The notes: generated by a model not told the origin, from the letters alone. A stretch of 64,000 nt of DNA from Clostridium sp. (GCA_022773025.1 JALEZF010000022.1:1-64000); one strand, 5' to 3'; shown: positions 55,510-63,930, counted from the stretch's first letter. Numbers and translations: made by a program.

Positions 55510-57126
55510 ATGAAAAAAGGAATAGCAGCATCTAAAGGATATGCAATAGGAACAGTAGTATTAAAAGAAAATGATGAAATAATAATAACTGATGAAAAGA
55601 TAACTGACATCCAAGGTGAAAAAGAAAAACTTCAAAATGCTTTAGAGCAATGTAGAGCACAGCTTACAGCTATAAAAGAAAAAGCTCTAGTAGAAATGGG
55701 AGAAGAGAAGGCTGCAGTTTTTGATAGTCACATCATGCTTCTAGATGACCCAGAATTTACAGGCGCTATGGAAATGGAAATAGAGTCAAGCAATGCCAAT
55801 GCATTAAAGGCAGTTGATTCAGTTGCACAAACTTTCTTAATGATATTTGAGTCAATGGAAGATGAATATATGAGAGAAAGAGCAGCAGATATAAAGGACG
55901 TTGCAAACAGAATAAAATTAAACCTAGCTGGAAAAGCTATGGGACTTAATATAGAAGCAACAAACACAATAGTAGTAGCTTATGATTTAACTCCATCAGA
56001 TACAGCACAGCTTGACAGAAGCAAGGTTGTAGCATTCCTTACTGATATCGGAGGAAGAACATCTCATAGTGCTATAATGGCTAGAACATTAGAAATACCA
56101 GCAGTAGTTGGATTAAATGATATAACAAGCAGCGTAAAGGACGGAGACTTTATAATCGTTGACGGACTAGAGGGAAATGTAATATTAAATCCAGACGAAG
56201 CTACAGTAAAAGAGTATGAAGCTAAGAGAGATGCTTACGAAAAAGAAAAAGAAGAGCTTAAGAAGCTTATCGATGTAAAAGTTAAGACTAAATCTGGTAA
56301 GAGAATAGAAGTATGTGGAAACATCGGAAAGCCAGAAGATGTTCATAAGGTTATAGAAAACGGAGCAGATGGAATAGGATTATTCAGAACAGAATTCTTA
56401 TATATGGATAGAGATGATATGCCAACAGAAGAAGAACAATATGAGGCATACAAATATGTTCTAGAGAAAATGGAAGGAAAGCCAGTTGTTATAAGAACTC
56501 TAGACATCGGAGGAGATAAAAAGCTTACTTATCTTCCAATGCCAGAGGAAATGAATCCATTCCTTGGATACAGAGCTATAAGATTATGCTTAGATAGAAA
56601 AGATATATTCAAGGTTCAAATAAGAGCTTTACTTAGAGCTTCTTACTATGGAAACTTAAAGATAATGTTCCCAATGATATCATCTTTAAGCGAATTCGAG
56701 CAAGCTAAGAACTTCGTAGAAGAGTGTAAGGCTGAATTATTAAATGAGGGACAAAAAGTTAGTGATTCTATCGAAATAGGAATAATGGTAGAAATACCAG
56801 CAGCTGCTGTAATGGCTGATGAGCTTGCAAAGCATGTCGATTTCTTCTCAATAGGAACAAATGACTTAATCCAATATACATTAGCTGCAGACAGAATGAG
56901 TGAGAAAGTATCTTACTTATATAACCCAATGCATCCAGCAGTTTTAAGACTTATAAAGATGACAATTGAAGGTGCTCACTCAGCAGGAAAATGGTGTGGA
57001 ATGTGTGGAGAAATGGCTGGTGATGAAACAGCTATAGCTACTCTTGTAGAGTATGGCTTAGATGAATTCTCTATGAGTGCATCATCAATACTTGGAGCTA
57101 AAAAGATAATAATAGATCAAGAATAA
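55510..57126 (+). CDS. ptsI: PTS Enzyme I (phosphoenolpyruvate-protein phosphotransferase)
   Basis: The protein has about 538 residues. It starts the sugar PTS by moving phosphate from PEP to HPr. The active-site His is in DIGGRTSHSAIMARTLEIPAVVG; PEP-binding motifs are GIGLFRTEFLYMDR, VIRTLDIGGDKKL and SIGTNDLIQYTLAADR; the CGMCGEMAGD loop holds the catalytic Cys. ATG 55510 gives MKKGIAASKGYAIG; GTG 55504 is possible. It is transcribed alone from a sigma-54 promoter; no ptsH is adjacent, though the divergent activator carries an HPr-like domain. Confidence 0.96.
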   Translation: MKKGIAASKGYAIGTVVLKENDEIIITDEKITDIQGEKEKLQNALEQCRAQLTAIKEKALVEMGEEKAAVFDSHIMLLDDPEFTGAMEMEIESSNANALKAVDSVAQTFLMIFESMEDEYMRERAADIKDVANRIKLNLAGKAMGLNIEATNTIVVAYDLTPSDTAQLDRSKVVAFLTDIGGRTSHSAIMARTLEIPAVVGLNDITSSVKDGDFIIVDGLEGNVILNPDEATVKEYEAKRDAYEKEKEELKKLIDVKVKTKSGKRIEVCGNIGKPEDVHKVIENGADGIGLFRTEFLYMDRDDMPTEEEQYEAYKYVLEKMEGKPVVIRTLDIGGDKKLTYLPMPEEMNPFLGYRAIRLCLDRKDIFKVQIRALLRASYYGNLKIMFPMISSLSEFEQAKNFVEECKAELLNEGQKVSDSIEIGIMVEIPAAAVMADELAKHVDFFSIGTNDLIQYTLAADRMSEKVSYLYNPMHPAVLRLIKMTIEGAHSAGKWCGMCGEMAGDETAIATLVEYGLDEFSMSASSILGAKKIIIDQE

Positions 57127-57158
57127 TTTATTTGATATTTAGACGTTAATCTATATAA

Positions 57159-57197
57159 ATATACTGTGAAGCAATTAGCTTTGCAGTATATTTTTTT
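57159..57197 (+). terminator. Terminator after ptsI
   Basis: ATATACTGTGAAGC and GCTTTGCAGTATAT form a 14-bp stem with two mismatches and a 5-base loop, followed by TTTTTTT. Confidence 0.88.
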
Positions 57198-57334
57198 GAT
57201 TTTTAATGGGAATTGTTACAAATAAAATTAAACGGCTTGTATAATATTAATAAGATAAAATTAAAATTTAAGGTTACAATATGGGGAAAATTTCGTATAT
57301 ATTAATGAGAGGTTAGGATAAGGGGGAAGAGGCT

Positions 57335-57889
57335 TTGGATGAGGACTTAAAACTCATAAAGGAAGTGCTAAAAGGAAATGTAGATAGTTTTTCTATACTT
57401 ATGAACAAATATGAGCATATGGTTTTTTCCTTTGCTTATAATATGATAAATGACAGGGAAGCAGCTCAAGATGTTACTCAAGAAGTATTTATTACAATCT
57501 ACAACAAGCTCTATATGTATGAGAAAAAATATAAATTTAAAAATTGGACTTTAAAGATAACTAGAAACAAAGCCATAGACTATATGAGAAAATATAAAAG
57601 AGTATATGAAGCTAATATTGAGGATATAACATATATCTATGATAATAATCCAGGACCAGAGGAAGCTATGGAGATAAGAGAAGCCAAACTCATGATAAAG
57701 GAGTTTATAAGTAAACTTGGAGATATAGACAGGGAAATTATAACCCTAAAGTATTCTAGTGATGCTACTTTTATAGACATAGGGGAAATTATGGGCATGA
57801 CAGAAGGGGCCGTAAAAAGGCGTTATTATAAGATAAGATATAGTTTCAAAAAATATTATGAAAGGGAACAAAGAGAAAAGGAGGTGTAG
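57335..57889 (+). CDS. ECF-type RNA polymerase sigma factor
   Basis: The 184-residue protein starts at TTG after GGGGGAAGAGG. Region 2 is visible (YEHMVFSFAYNMINDREAAQDVTQEVFITIYNKL; WTLKITRNKAIDYMRK), as is region 4 (IDREIITLKYSSDATFIDIGEIMGMTEGAVKRRYYKIRYSFKKYY). The next gene, 3 bp downstream, encodes a membrane protein with an anti-sigma zinc motif, so it is a typical sigma/anti-sigma pair. The signal is unknown. Confidence 0.92.
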   Translation: MDEDLKLIKEVLKGNVDSFSILMNKYEHMVFSFAYNMINDREAAQDVTQEVFITIYNKLYMYEKKYKFKNWTLKITRNKAIDYMRKYKRVYEANIEDITYIYDNNPGPEEAMEIREAKLMIKEFISKLGDIDREIITLKYSSDATFIDIGEIMGMTEGAVKRRYYKIRYSFKKYYEREQREKEV

Positions 57890-57892
57890 TTT

Positions 57893-59068
57893 GTGAAGTG
57901 TAAAACCTTTAGAGAATATATGTATGAATATATGGAAGGAAATTTGTCTAGAGATATGGAAAAGGCTATGGATGTGCATAGAGAGCAGTGCATGGAATGC
58001 AGAGAACTGTTTGAAGGAGAAAAAGCAATAGATAAAACCTTTAAAAGAGCCTTTGATAGCACTTATGTTGAATTTAGTAGCACTAGAACTTCGGTTTTGG
58101 AGTCTATAAATCGCAATAAATACTCTGCTAAAAGTGGCAACAAACTATACTATAAATTTTGCAAGAATTTTAGGGCGTATGGAGCCATAGCTGCTCTGCT
58201 CATAGGAACCTTGATTTTGGCTCCTTTTATAAGAAATTTCTTTAGGACTTCAGGACAAATAAATCCTCTTAAATATGATGGAACTATATGGACAGTTAAT
58301 TTTGACATCACATCAGAGGAAATGGAATTAACTGAGGATATAAAGGGATTAAAATGGAGTAAATCTAAAGATAATAGGTACAGCATGGCTATATACAATG
58401 AAGATTATAGTGATATGAAGGAATTTATATTTATCACAGACAGAGTAGCCAATAAGAATTATAAACTGATTTTCCAAGGAAAAACTAATGTTGACATTAA
58501 AATATGTGAGGTCAAGTGGATAGAAGATAATAATATAATGCTTCTCTTAAGCGATGAAGAGGGCAAGCTTCAAGGAGGAAACAAACTATTAGTATTGAAT
58601 CTAGAAAATTTAAGTTGTGATATCCTATATGAAACGAAATCTAGAGATGAAATCTTCACAGAATTTACTGTGAATCATAATCAGATAAGGATAGATACTG
58701 TAACTATAGATGAAACAGGAAGACAGATTGGAAAGGGCGTAGACTACGTAGATTTCAAAGATGTAACTAATGAGGAGAACAATGAAGGGAAAGTTTATTT
58801 AGACAAAGTAATAAAAGCTATAAAAAATGATGATTATGGAACGATAAATAGTATTTTACTTGAATCTAAAATTAATGAAAAATATATTGACTCTGATTTG
58901 ATGGTGAATAGACTTTACGAGATAGGAAATGAAAGGGAAGGGAAACGTGAATTTTTGGTGGATTTTCTATGTATAAAAGAAGGAGGCAGTGAAAAAAGAT
59001 ATATAGAAAGGATAACTTTAGAGAGAAAATATGAAAGGATATTTCTAAGAGGCTTAGGTGTCGAATGA
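57893..59068 (+). CDS. Membrane-bound zinc-finger anti-sigma factor
   Basis: The 391-residue protein starts at GTG with AAAGGAGGTG upstream. The N-terminal ZAS-type motif is H29-x3-C33-x2-C36 (HREQCMEC). One membrane helix lies at ~95-112 (YGAIAALLIGTLILAPFI). The extracytoplasmic part (~115-391) is rich in beta-strand-like repeats (IWTVNFDITSEEMELTEDIKGLKWSKSKDNRYSMAIY) and resembles the clostridial DUF4652-type domain, though I am not certain. It probably holds the upstream ECF sigma factor inactive until an envelope signal is sensed. Confidence 0.85.
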   Translation: MKCKTFREYMYEYMEGNLSRDMEKAMDVHREQCMECRELFEGEKAIDKTFKRAFDSTYVEFSSTRTSVLESINRNKYSAKSGNKLYYKFCKNFRAYGAIAALLIGTLILAPFIRNFFRTSGQINPLKYDGTIWTVNFDITSEEMELTEDIKGLKWSKSKDNRYSMAIYNEDYSDMKEFIFITDRVANKNYKLIFQGKTNVDIKICEVKWIEDNNIMLLLSDEEGKLQGGNKLLVLNLENLSCDILYETKSRDEIFTEFTVNHNQIRIDTVTIDETGRQIGKGVDYVDFKDVTNEENNEGKVYLDKVIKAIKNDDYGTINSILLESKINEKYIDSDLMVNRLYEIGNEREGKREFLVDFLCIKEGGSEKRYIERITLERKYERIFLRGLGVE

Positions 59069-59084
59069 TTCTTCAAGGAACAGG

Positions 59085-59113
59085 TTGAAAGATAAATGCA
59101 TAAATGGTACAAT
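59085..59113 (+). promoter_or_regulatory. Promoter upstream of the small TPR gene
   Basis: TTGAAA and TACAAT are separated by 17 bases. The predicted start is near 59120. A short terminator-like hairpin at 59146-59174 lies in the leader between this promoter and the gene. Confidence 0.6.
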
Positions 59114-59145
59114 ATGTATGTGATTTACGGCTAGACTTCATTGTG

Positions 59146-59174
59146 AAAAGAGGGTAAAAACCTCTTTCTTTTTA
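59146..59174 (+). terminator. Terminator-like hairpin in a leader
   Basis: AAAAGAGG and CCTCTTT form a 7-bp stem with a small loop, followed by CTTTTT. It is between a promoter (59085-59113) and the gene at 59215, so it may be an attenuator, or the terminator of upstream transcription. Confidence 0.5.
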
Positions 59175-59214
59175 TGTTAGAGTATATATTTTGTTGATAG
59201 GAGGAGTGTTTGTT

Positions 59215-59544
59215 ATGGAAAACTGGTTAGGTATGAATGATTCTTATGAGGAAGCGGCAAAATTATATAATAATATGAAAGTAAGGGATGCATTAATAAT
59301 GCTGCTTTATGAATGTGAGGAAGGATTTAAAGAGGAAATTCAGGTGAAGCTCCTTATAGGAAAATGCTATTTCGCTTTGGGGAAATATGACCTAGCAAGG
59401 AAGTATTACAAGGAAGCTTTAGATATAGACAAAAAGAATAAAGAAGCAAAATTACTCATGAAAGAGCTAGGAAAGATATCTAAAAAATATACTAAAGAAG
59501 GAAAATCAATACCTATATTTATAATAGGAAGATGTTACATATAG
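59215..59544 (+). CDS. Small TPR-like protein
   Basis: The 109-residue protein starts at ATG 59215, with TAGGAGGAG about 9 bases upstream; an earlier in-frame TTG (59191) lies before the site. It has helical repeats: MNDSYEEAAKLYNNMKVRDALIMLLYE and LLIGKCYFALGKYDLARKYYKEALDIDKKNKEAKLLMKEL, which fits one or two tetratricopeptide repeats. No signal peptide is present. Function unknown; it is likely a protein-interaction module. Confidence 0.7.
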   Translation: MENWLGMNDSYEEAAKLYNNMKVRDALIMLLYECEEGFKEEIQVKLLIGKCYFALGKYDLARKYYKEALDIDKKNKEAKLLMKELGKISKKYTKEGKSIPIFIIGRCYI

Positions 59545-59650
59545 AAACAGTATTATAAAATAAAAACATAAATTAAAAGGATTATAGAAATAACTTAAAG
59601 AATAATATTTATGATAAATAAACAACATAAGAAAAGAGAGGAGGATGACT

Positions 59651-60823
59651 ATGATAACAGTAATTAAACATGTGGAAGTCTATGCACCCGAACCTTTAGG
59701 AAAGAAATCAATAGTACTTATAAATGACAAAATAGAAGGAGTATTCGATGAGGTCAGCATCCCTGAGAATTTTTTAGAAATTGAAGAGATAGATGGGGAA
59801 GGTTTAGTGGCACTCCCAGGATTTATTGATGCCCATGTTCATTTGATGGGAGGCGGTGGAGAGGGAGGCTTCAGTACAAGAACTCCTGAAATAAAACTTT
59901 CTTCATTGACCAAAGGCGGAATAACCACTGTAGTTGGCTGTCTTGGAACGGATGGAGTATGTAGAGATATGAAAGCACTTCTTGCAAAGGCGTATGCTTT
60001 AGAAGAGGAAGGGATAACTACTTATAGCTATACAGGCTCCTATGGAATACCAGTAGAAAGTGTGACGAAATCAGTAAAAGAGGATATAATACTAATTCCT
60101 AAGATTATAGGAGTTGGAGAGATAGCCTTATCAGATCATAGATCATCACAACCTACATATCAAAATTTCATTGCTCTTGCAGCAGAAGCAAGCGTGGCTG
60201 GAATTCTTGCTCACAAAGCAGGCGTAGTTCATGTGCATTTAGGAGATGGAAAGAGAAAGTTTGAGTATCTATCAAAGCTTATAGAAGAGACAGAAATACC
60301 AAAACACACTATAGTTCCAACTCACTGTAATAGAAATCATGATTTGTTCAAGGATGCTATAACTTATGGAAAGAATGGAGGTTATGTAGACCTTACTACA
60401 AGTTCAGACCCAACTTCTTCAGATGAAGCTATAAAAGCTAGTACTGCTTTAAAGCTTTTATTAGAAGCGGGAGTTAATATATCAAATATAATGTTTTCTT
60501 CAGATGGTCAAGGAAGTCTCCCACGTTTTGATGAAAATAGAAAGTTTATAGGTCTTGGCATAGGCTCAGTAAGTACTCTTTATAGAGAGGTAAAAGACGC
60601 TGTTCTAGAAGATGGAGTTCCAATGGAAACAGCCATAAGAGTAATAACTGCCAATGTAGCAGATACATTAAAGCTTAGTGCTAAAGGTAGAATTGCCAAT
60701 GGTAAGGATGCGGATTTAGTTTTAGTAAATAGAGGGGATCTTTCAATAAATAGCGTCATTGCAAAAGGAAAATGGATGATAAAAGATAATAAAATTTTAG
60801 TTAAGGGGACATTTGAAGAATAA
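59651..60823 (+). CDS. iadA: Isoaspartyl dipeptidase (beta-aspartyl peptidase)
   Basis: The protein has about 390 residues of the amidohydrolase superfamily. The metal motif HVHLMGGGGEGG, the segment LSDHRSSQPT, VVHVHLGDGKRKFEYL, PTHCNRNHDLF and the metal Asp in MFSSDGQGSLP all match IadA. It hydrolyses beta-Asp dipeptides from damaged proteins. ATG 59651 is favoured with AGAGGAGG 6 bases upstream; ATG 59645 overlaps that region. Confidence 0.93.
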   Translation: MITVIKHVEVYAPEPLGKKSIVLINDKIEGVFDEVSIPENFLEIEEIDGEGLVALPGFIDAHVHLMGGGGEGGFSTRTPEIKLSSLTKGGITTVVGCLGTDGVCRDMKALLAKAYALEEEGITTYSYTGSYGIPVESVTKSVKEDIILIPKIIGVGEIALSDHRSSQPTYQNFIALAAEASVAGILAHKAGVVHVHLGDGKRKFEYLSKLIEETEIPKHTIVPTHCNRNHDLFKDAITYGKNGGYVDLTTSSDPTSSDEAIKASTALKLLLEAGVNISNIMFSSDGQGSLPRFDENRKFIGLGIGSVSTLYREVKDAVLEDGVPMETAIRVITANVADTLKLSAKGRIANGKDADLVLVNRGDLSINSVIAKGKWMIKDNKILVKGTFEE

Positions 60824-60829
60824 ATAGTA

Positions 60830-60858
60830 TTGACTAGTATGCATTTATGTATTAATAT
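60830..60858 (+). promoter_or_regulatory. Promoter of trxA-reductase operon
   Basis: TTGACT and TAATAT are separated by exactly 17 bases. The predicted start is near 60865, six bases before a GC-rich palindrome (60871-60887). Confidence 0.72.
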
Positions 60859-60870
60859 ATAAACATAGAG

Positions 60871-60887
60871 ATACCCCTTGGGGGTAT
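60871..60887. promoter_or_regulatory. CsoR/CstR-type operator before trxA
   Basis: ATACCCCTTGGGGGTAT is a palindrome with seven-base arms ATACCCC/GGGGTAT. This resembles operators of the CsoR family (copper-sensing CsoR, persulfide-sensing CstR). It is at the predicted transcription start of trxA, well placed to repress. The sequence match is visible; the identity of the repressor is inferred, and none is encoded nearby. Confidence 0.68.
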
Positions 60888-60906
60888 ATGGAAGGAGATA
60901 ATAATT

Positions 60907-61212
60907 ATGTTAGAGATAAAAGATGAAAATTTTAATAGTGAAATATCAGAAGGAATAGCAGTTGTAGATTTTTGGGCTCCATGGTGTGGACCTTGTAAAA
61001 TGCTTGGACCAGTATTAGAGGATGTAGCAGCAGAATTAGGAGAAGTTAAGTTCTGTAAGCTTAATGTGGATGAAAATATAAAGGTTCCTCAACAATTTAG
61101 CGTTGCAAGTATACCCACAGTTATGGTATTCAAAGATGGAAACTTAGTTGATAAAGTTGTAGGATTCAGACCAAAAGAAGAATTAGTACAATTAGTGAAG
61201 AAACACATTTAA
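60907..61212 (+). CDS. trxA: Thioredoxin
   Basis: The 101-residue thioredoxin has the active site WAPWCGPCKM, the cis-Pro in ASIPTVMVFKDG and a short C-terminal helix. It reduces protein disulfides and receives electrons from the reductase encoded 16 bp downstream. GAAGGAG precedes the ATG. Expression probably responds to copper or sulfur stress through the upstream palindrome. Confidence 0.96.
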   Translation: MLEIKDENFNSEISEGIAVVDFWAPWCGPCKMLGPVLEDVAAELGEVKFCKLNVDENIKVPQQFSVASIPTVMVFKDGNLVDKVVGFRPKEELVQLVKKHI

Positions 61213-61228
61213 GAATCAGGTGAAAAAT

Positions 61229-62089
61229 ATGAGCGAAAGATATGATGTTGCAATTGTTGGTAGTGGGCCTGCTGGATTGTCTGCAGCTATCAATTGTAAG
61301 ATAAGAAACAAGAATATAATCTTATTTGGAAATGAGAATTTAAGTAATAAGGTAAGCAAAGCACCAAAGATAAACAATTATCTTGGACTTCCAGGAATAA
61401 AAGGTGAAGATCTTAAGGAAGCCTTCAAGAAACATATAGACTCTATGGATATATCCATAACTTCCGAGAGAATAAATGCTATTTATGCCATGGGAGATTA
61501 CTTTGCTCTTATGGTAAATGAAAAGATGTATGAAGCGAAGTCTGTAATCCTTGCTACTGGCATGGAGTATGGAAAGGCTTTAAAAGGTGAAGAAGAGTTC
61601 CTTGGAAAAGGTGTAGGATATTGTGCTACTTGTGATGCTCCTCTATACAAGGGAAAGAAAGTAGCCATCATAGCTTACAACAAAAAGGAAGAAGAAGAGG
61701 CTAATTTCGTAAAGGAACTAGCAGATACAGTATATTATATACCTATGTACAAAGACATAGAGAATCTTAGAGAAGATATAATAGTTGTTAGAGAAAATCC
61801 AGTAGAGATTAAGGGCGATGATGTAGTTAAAAGTCTTCAGCTTTCAAATACTACTTTAGAAGTTGATGGAGTTTTTGTCCTAAAGGACAGCATATCACCA
61901 GATCAACTTATGCCAGGATTAAAGATAACGGATGGCCACGTAGAAGTGGATAGACAAATGGCAACAAATCTCAATGGATGCTTTGCAGCAGGGGATTGTA
62001 CTGGAAAGCCATATCAGTATATCAAATCATCAGGCGAAGGATTAGTAGCAGCACTTAATGCAGTGAGCTATTTAAACAATAAAAAATAA
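61229..62089 (+). CDS. Thioredoxin reductase-like flavoprotein lacking the NADPH site (FFTR-like)
   Basis: The protein has 286 residues from ATG 61229 (CAGGTG upstream; GTG 61220 is an alternative). FAD motif VAIVGSGPAGLSAA is at ~8-21; redox-active CATC is in GVGYCATCDAP; the C-terminal FAD motif is CFAAGDCTGKPYQYIKSSGEG. After CATC, the GGGxSA motif for NADPH is replaced by AIIAYNKKEEEEA, and the HRRxxxR site is absent. This fits the ferredoxin-dependent flavin thioredoxin reductases described in clostridia. It forms an operon with trxA. Confidence 0.88.
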   Translation: MSERYDVAIVGSGPAGLSAAINCKIRNKNIILFGNENLSNKVSKAPKINNYLGLPGIKGEDLKEAFKKHIDSMDISITSERINAIYAMGDYFALMVNEKMYEAKSVILATGMEYGKALKGEEEFLGKGVGYCATCDAPLYKGKKVAIIAYNKKEEEEANFVKELADTVYYIPMYKDIENLREDIIVVRENPVEIKGDDVVKSLQLSNTTLEVDGVFVLKDSISPDQLMPGLKITDGHVEVDRQMATNLNGCFAAGDCTGKPYQYIKSSGEGLVAALNAVSYLNNKK

Positions 62090-62115
62090 TGTGCAGTGAT
62101 GCACATTATTTTTTT
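62085..62115. terminator. Terminator overlapping the reductase stop codon
   Basis: AATAATGTGCA and TGCACATTATT form a perfect 11-bp stem with a GTGA loop, followed by TTTTT. The 5' arm includes the reductase stop codon, and the tail enters the 3' end of the convergent hydrolase gene. It may serve both strands. Confidence 0.88.
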
Positions 62116-62684
62116 GCTTTAAAGAATACATGGTTACCTATAGTTTTCATACTAACCTTTTCAACGTTCTTCATCCATTGGGATGTGGCAGTCTTCGGGT
62201 TGTAGAAAAATATGGCTCTATCGGTAGGGTCAACTCCCTTTATAGCATCTAAAACTGCTTTCTTGCAGTCTTCATCAGGTGTAACGGAAATTTTACCATC
62301 TTTAACGCATGAAAATGCATTCTTTTGTGTTATAACGCCCTCAACAGTTTTTGGAAAGCCAGGGTTTAAGGTACGATTCAAAATAACTGAAGCAACAGCT
62401 ACTTTTCCATCATAAGGCTCACCTTTACTTTCTGCATAAACTATTTGGGACATTAAATATATGTCGTTATTTGTTAAATAAATTTTTCCCGCTCCGTTAT
62501 TAAAAACTTGAACAACTTCTTGCTGTTCTTTATAGAGATTTGAACTATCATCCTTTGAAGCAGCTGTATAATAACTACCATCTGACTCCGGTGATTCGCC
62601 CATTTTGTAAGCGTATGCCACATTTGAAGGGATAATAGCGACTACCAATAGAAAACTTAAAACAATCACGGTGTATCTTTTCAT
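62106..62684 (-). CDS. SleB-type cell-wall hydrolase
   Basis: The protein has 192 residues from the minus-strand ATG at 62684, 6 bases after AAGGAGG; upstream in-frame ATGs overlap or precede that site. It has a signal peptide (RYTVIVLSFLLVVAIIPSNVAYA, about 3-25) and a C-terminal Hydrolase_2 domain (~75-192), with the catalytic Glu in IVYAESKGEPYDGKVAVASVILNR. SleB-like enzymes are lytic transglycosylases of the spore cortex or vegetative wall. The N-terminal peptidoglycan-binding domain of true SleB is missing. Confidence 0.88.
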   Translation of the reverse strand: MKRYTVIVLSFLLVVAIIPSNVAYAYKMGESPESDGSYYTAASKDDSSNLYKEQQEVVQVFNNGAGKIYLTNNDIYLMSQIVYAESKGEPYDGKVAVASVILNRTLNPGFPKTVEGVITQKNAFSCVKDGKISVTPDEDCKKAVLDAIKGVDPTDRAIFFYNPKTATSQWMKNVEKVSMKTIGNHVFFKAKK

Positions 62685-62756
62685 ATACATCCTCCTTGTT
62701 AAAATTTTCATAGTGGTATTATACCCAATAAATTTTATAATAATACATTTTTTCTT

Positions 62757-63713
62757 TTATAGGTTTAAATTATCTTTATAGTCATCTAAGGATTGCTGGA
62801 ATTTTTCAACAGCTGAATCAACGGCTTCTCTTTTGCTGCTACTGTTTTCAAAGAATTTTTCCTCCTTGGAGTTTAAGGTGGACTTTGACAAATCAAGTTG
62901 AACAGCATTTAAGTAATCTCTGTAAGAAGCAATCACTTGCTTGAAATCCTCATATATTTGAGAGGCTTCACTAGGGATTGATAAGGCATAAATGTTTCTT
63001 GACAAGTTATCAAGGGAAGTTTGACATTTATCTAAATCGGTTATGAGAGAATTATAACTATAATTGCTGTTTCGCCACTTCTCTATGTAAGGAGAAAAAT
63101 CTTTGTTTATAGAAGAAAAATCAGTTGTAATTTTTTCAAAGGACATTATAAAAGTTTTGTTGGCTTCTTCTTTGATTTGCTCATTTCTATTTGACACCCT
63201 TATGGAATCTATAGAACTATACAGTGAAGAAAGTTTTTCATTACTTCCGTTAAAGAAATAAACTTTAAAAGGAGAAATCTTACTATAGGATTCACAGGCT
63301 GCCTTTTCATAATTTATTAGATTTTCCTTGCTTTCACCTAGGTCTTTTCCCTTAAGGTTGTTTAAAATAGCTGAAAACTGTCTATAAAATAAGATGTTAG
63401 AGTTTATGCCACTAGATAGATTTGATATTAAATCTGAATATTTTTCAGGTACATCTACAGAAGATATTTTATCTTTAACGGCATTTAAATCATCAATAGC
63501 AGAAAGAACTCTCATAGATATTTCAGGGTTACTCAAATCATTGTCTGATACATCAAAAACATATTTATTTGATAGATTTATATCGTCAATCAATGTAGAC
63601 ACAGGAGCAAGCTCTTTAGGAATCTTGTTTTTAGTAATCATAGGAAAAAGCGTTACGATAAAAGTTATAAGAAGGGCACTAAGAGCTAAGTTTAAAATAA
63701 TATTTTTTTTCAT
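62757..63713 (-). CDS. Membrane-anchored protein of unknown function
   Basis: The 318-residue protein has one N-terminal hydrophobic segment (NIILNLALSALLITFIVTLFPMI, about 4-26) and a long, predicted all-helical, Ser/Asn/Asp/Lys-rich outer part (~30-318) without Cys. The segments VLSAIDDLNAVKDKISSVDVPEKYSDLI and LITDLDKCQTSLDNLSRNIYALSIPSE look like related helical hairpins, so an internal repeat is possible. I do not recognise the family. GGTGGTG precedes the ATG. It is divergent from the last gene. Confidence 0.7.
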   Translation of the reverse strand: MKKNIILNLALSALLITFIVTLFPMITKNKIPKELAPVSTLIDDINLSNKYVFDVSDNDLSNPEISMRVLSAIDDLNAVKDKISSVDVPEKYSDLISNLSSGINSNILFYRQFSAILNNLKGKDLGESKENLINYEKAACESYSKISPFKVYFFNGSNEKLSSLYSSIDSIRVSNRNEQIKEEANKTFIMSFEKITTDFSSINKDFSPYIEKWRNSNYSYNSLITDLDKCQTSLDNLSRNIYALSIPSEASQIYEDFKQVIASYRDYLNAVQLDLSKSTLNSKEEKFFENSSSKREAVDSAVEKFQQSLDDYKDNLNL

Positions 63714-63930
63714 AAAATCACCACCGTACCATATTTTTTAATCTTTAAGTTTCGTTTATATAAATATATTAATGAGAATAAGGTAAAATTACATTTAAAA
63801 GATAAAATACACATAGAAAGAAATTCTTAAGAAAAATAATACAATTGCTTTATAATTATTGTCGTCATGTTGCCTTAGGATAGTGTATAATTATAGTATA
63901 TTCACATGGGAAATGAGGTGGCTTCCTAAG

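Noticed and set aside
57190..57334. Possible ECF-type promoter in front of the sigma factor gene (GTTACAA twice, CGTATA near 57295)
   Set aside because: Spacing between the candidate -35 and -10 parts differs between the two copies and does not match a known ECF consensus; too weak to list.
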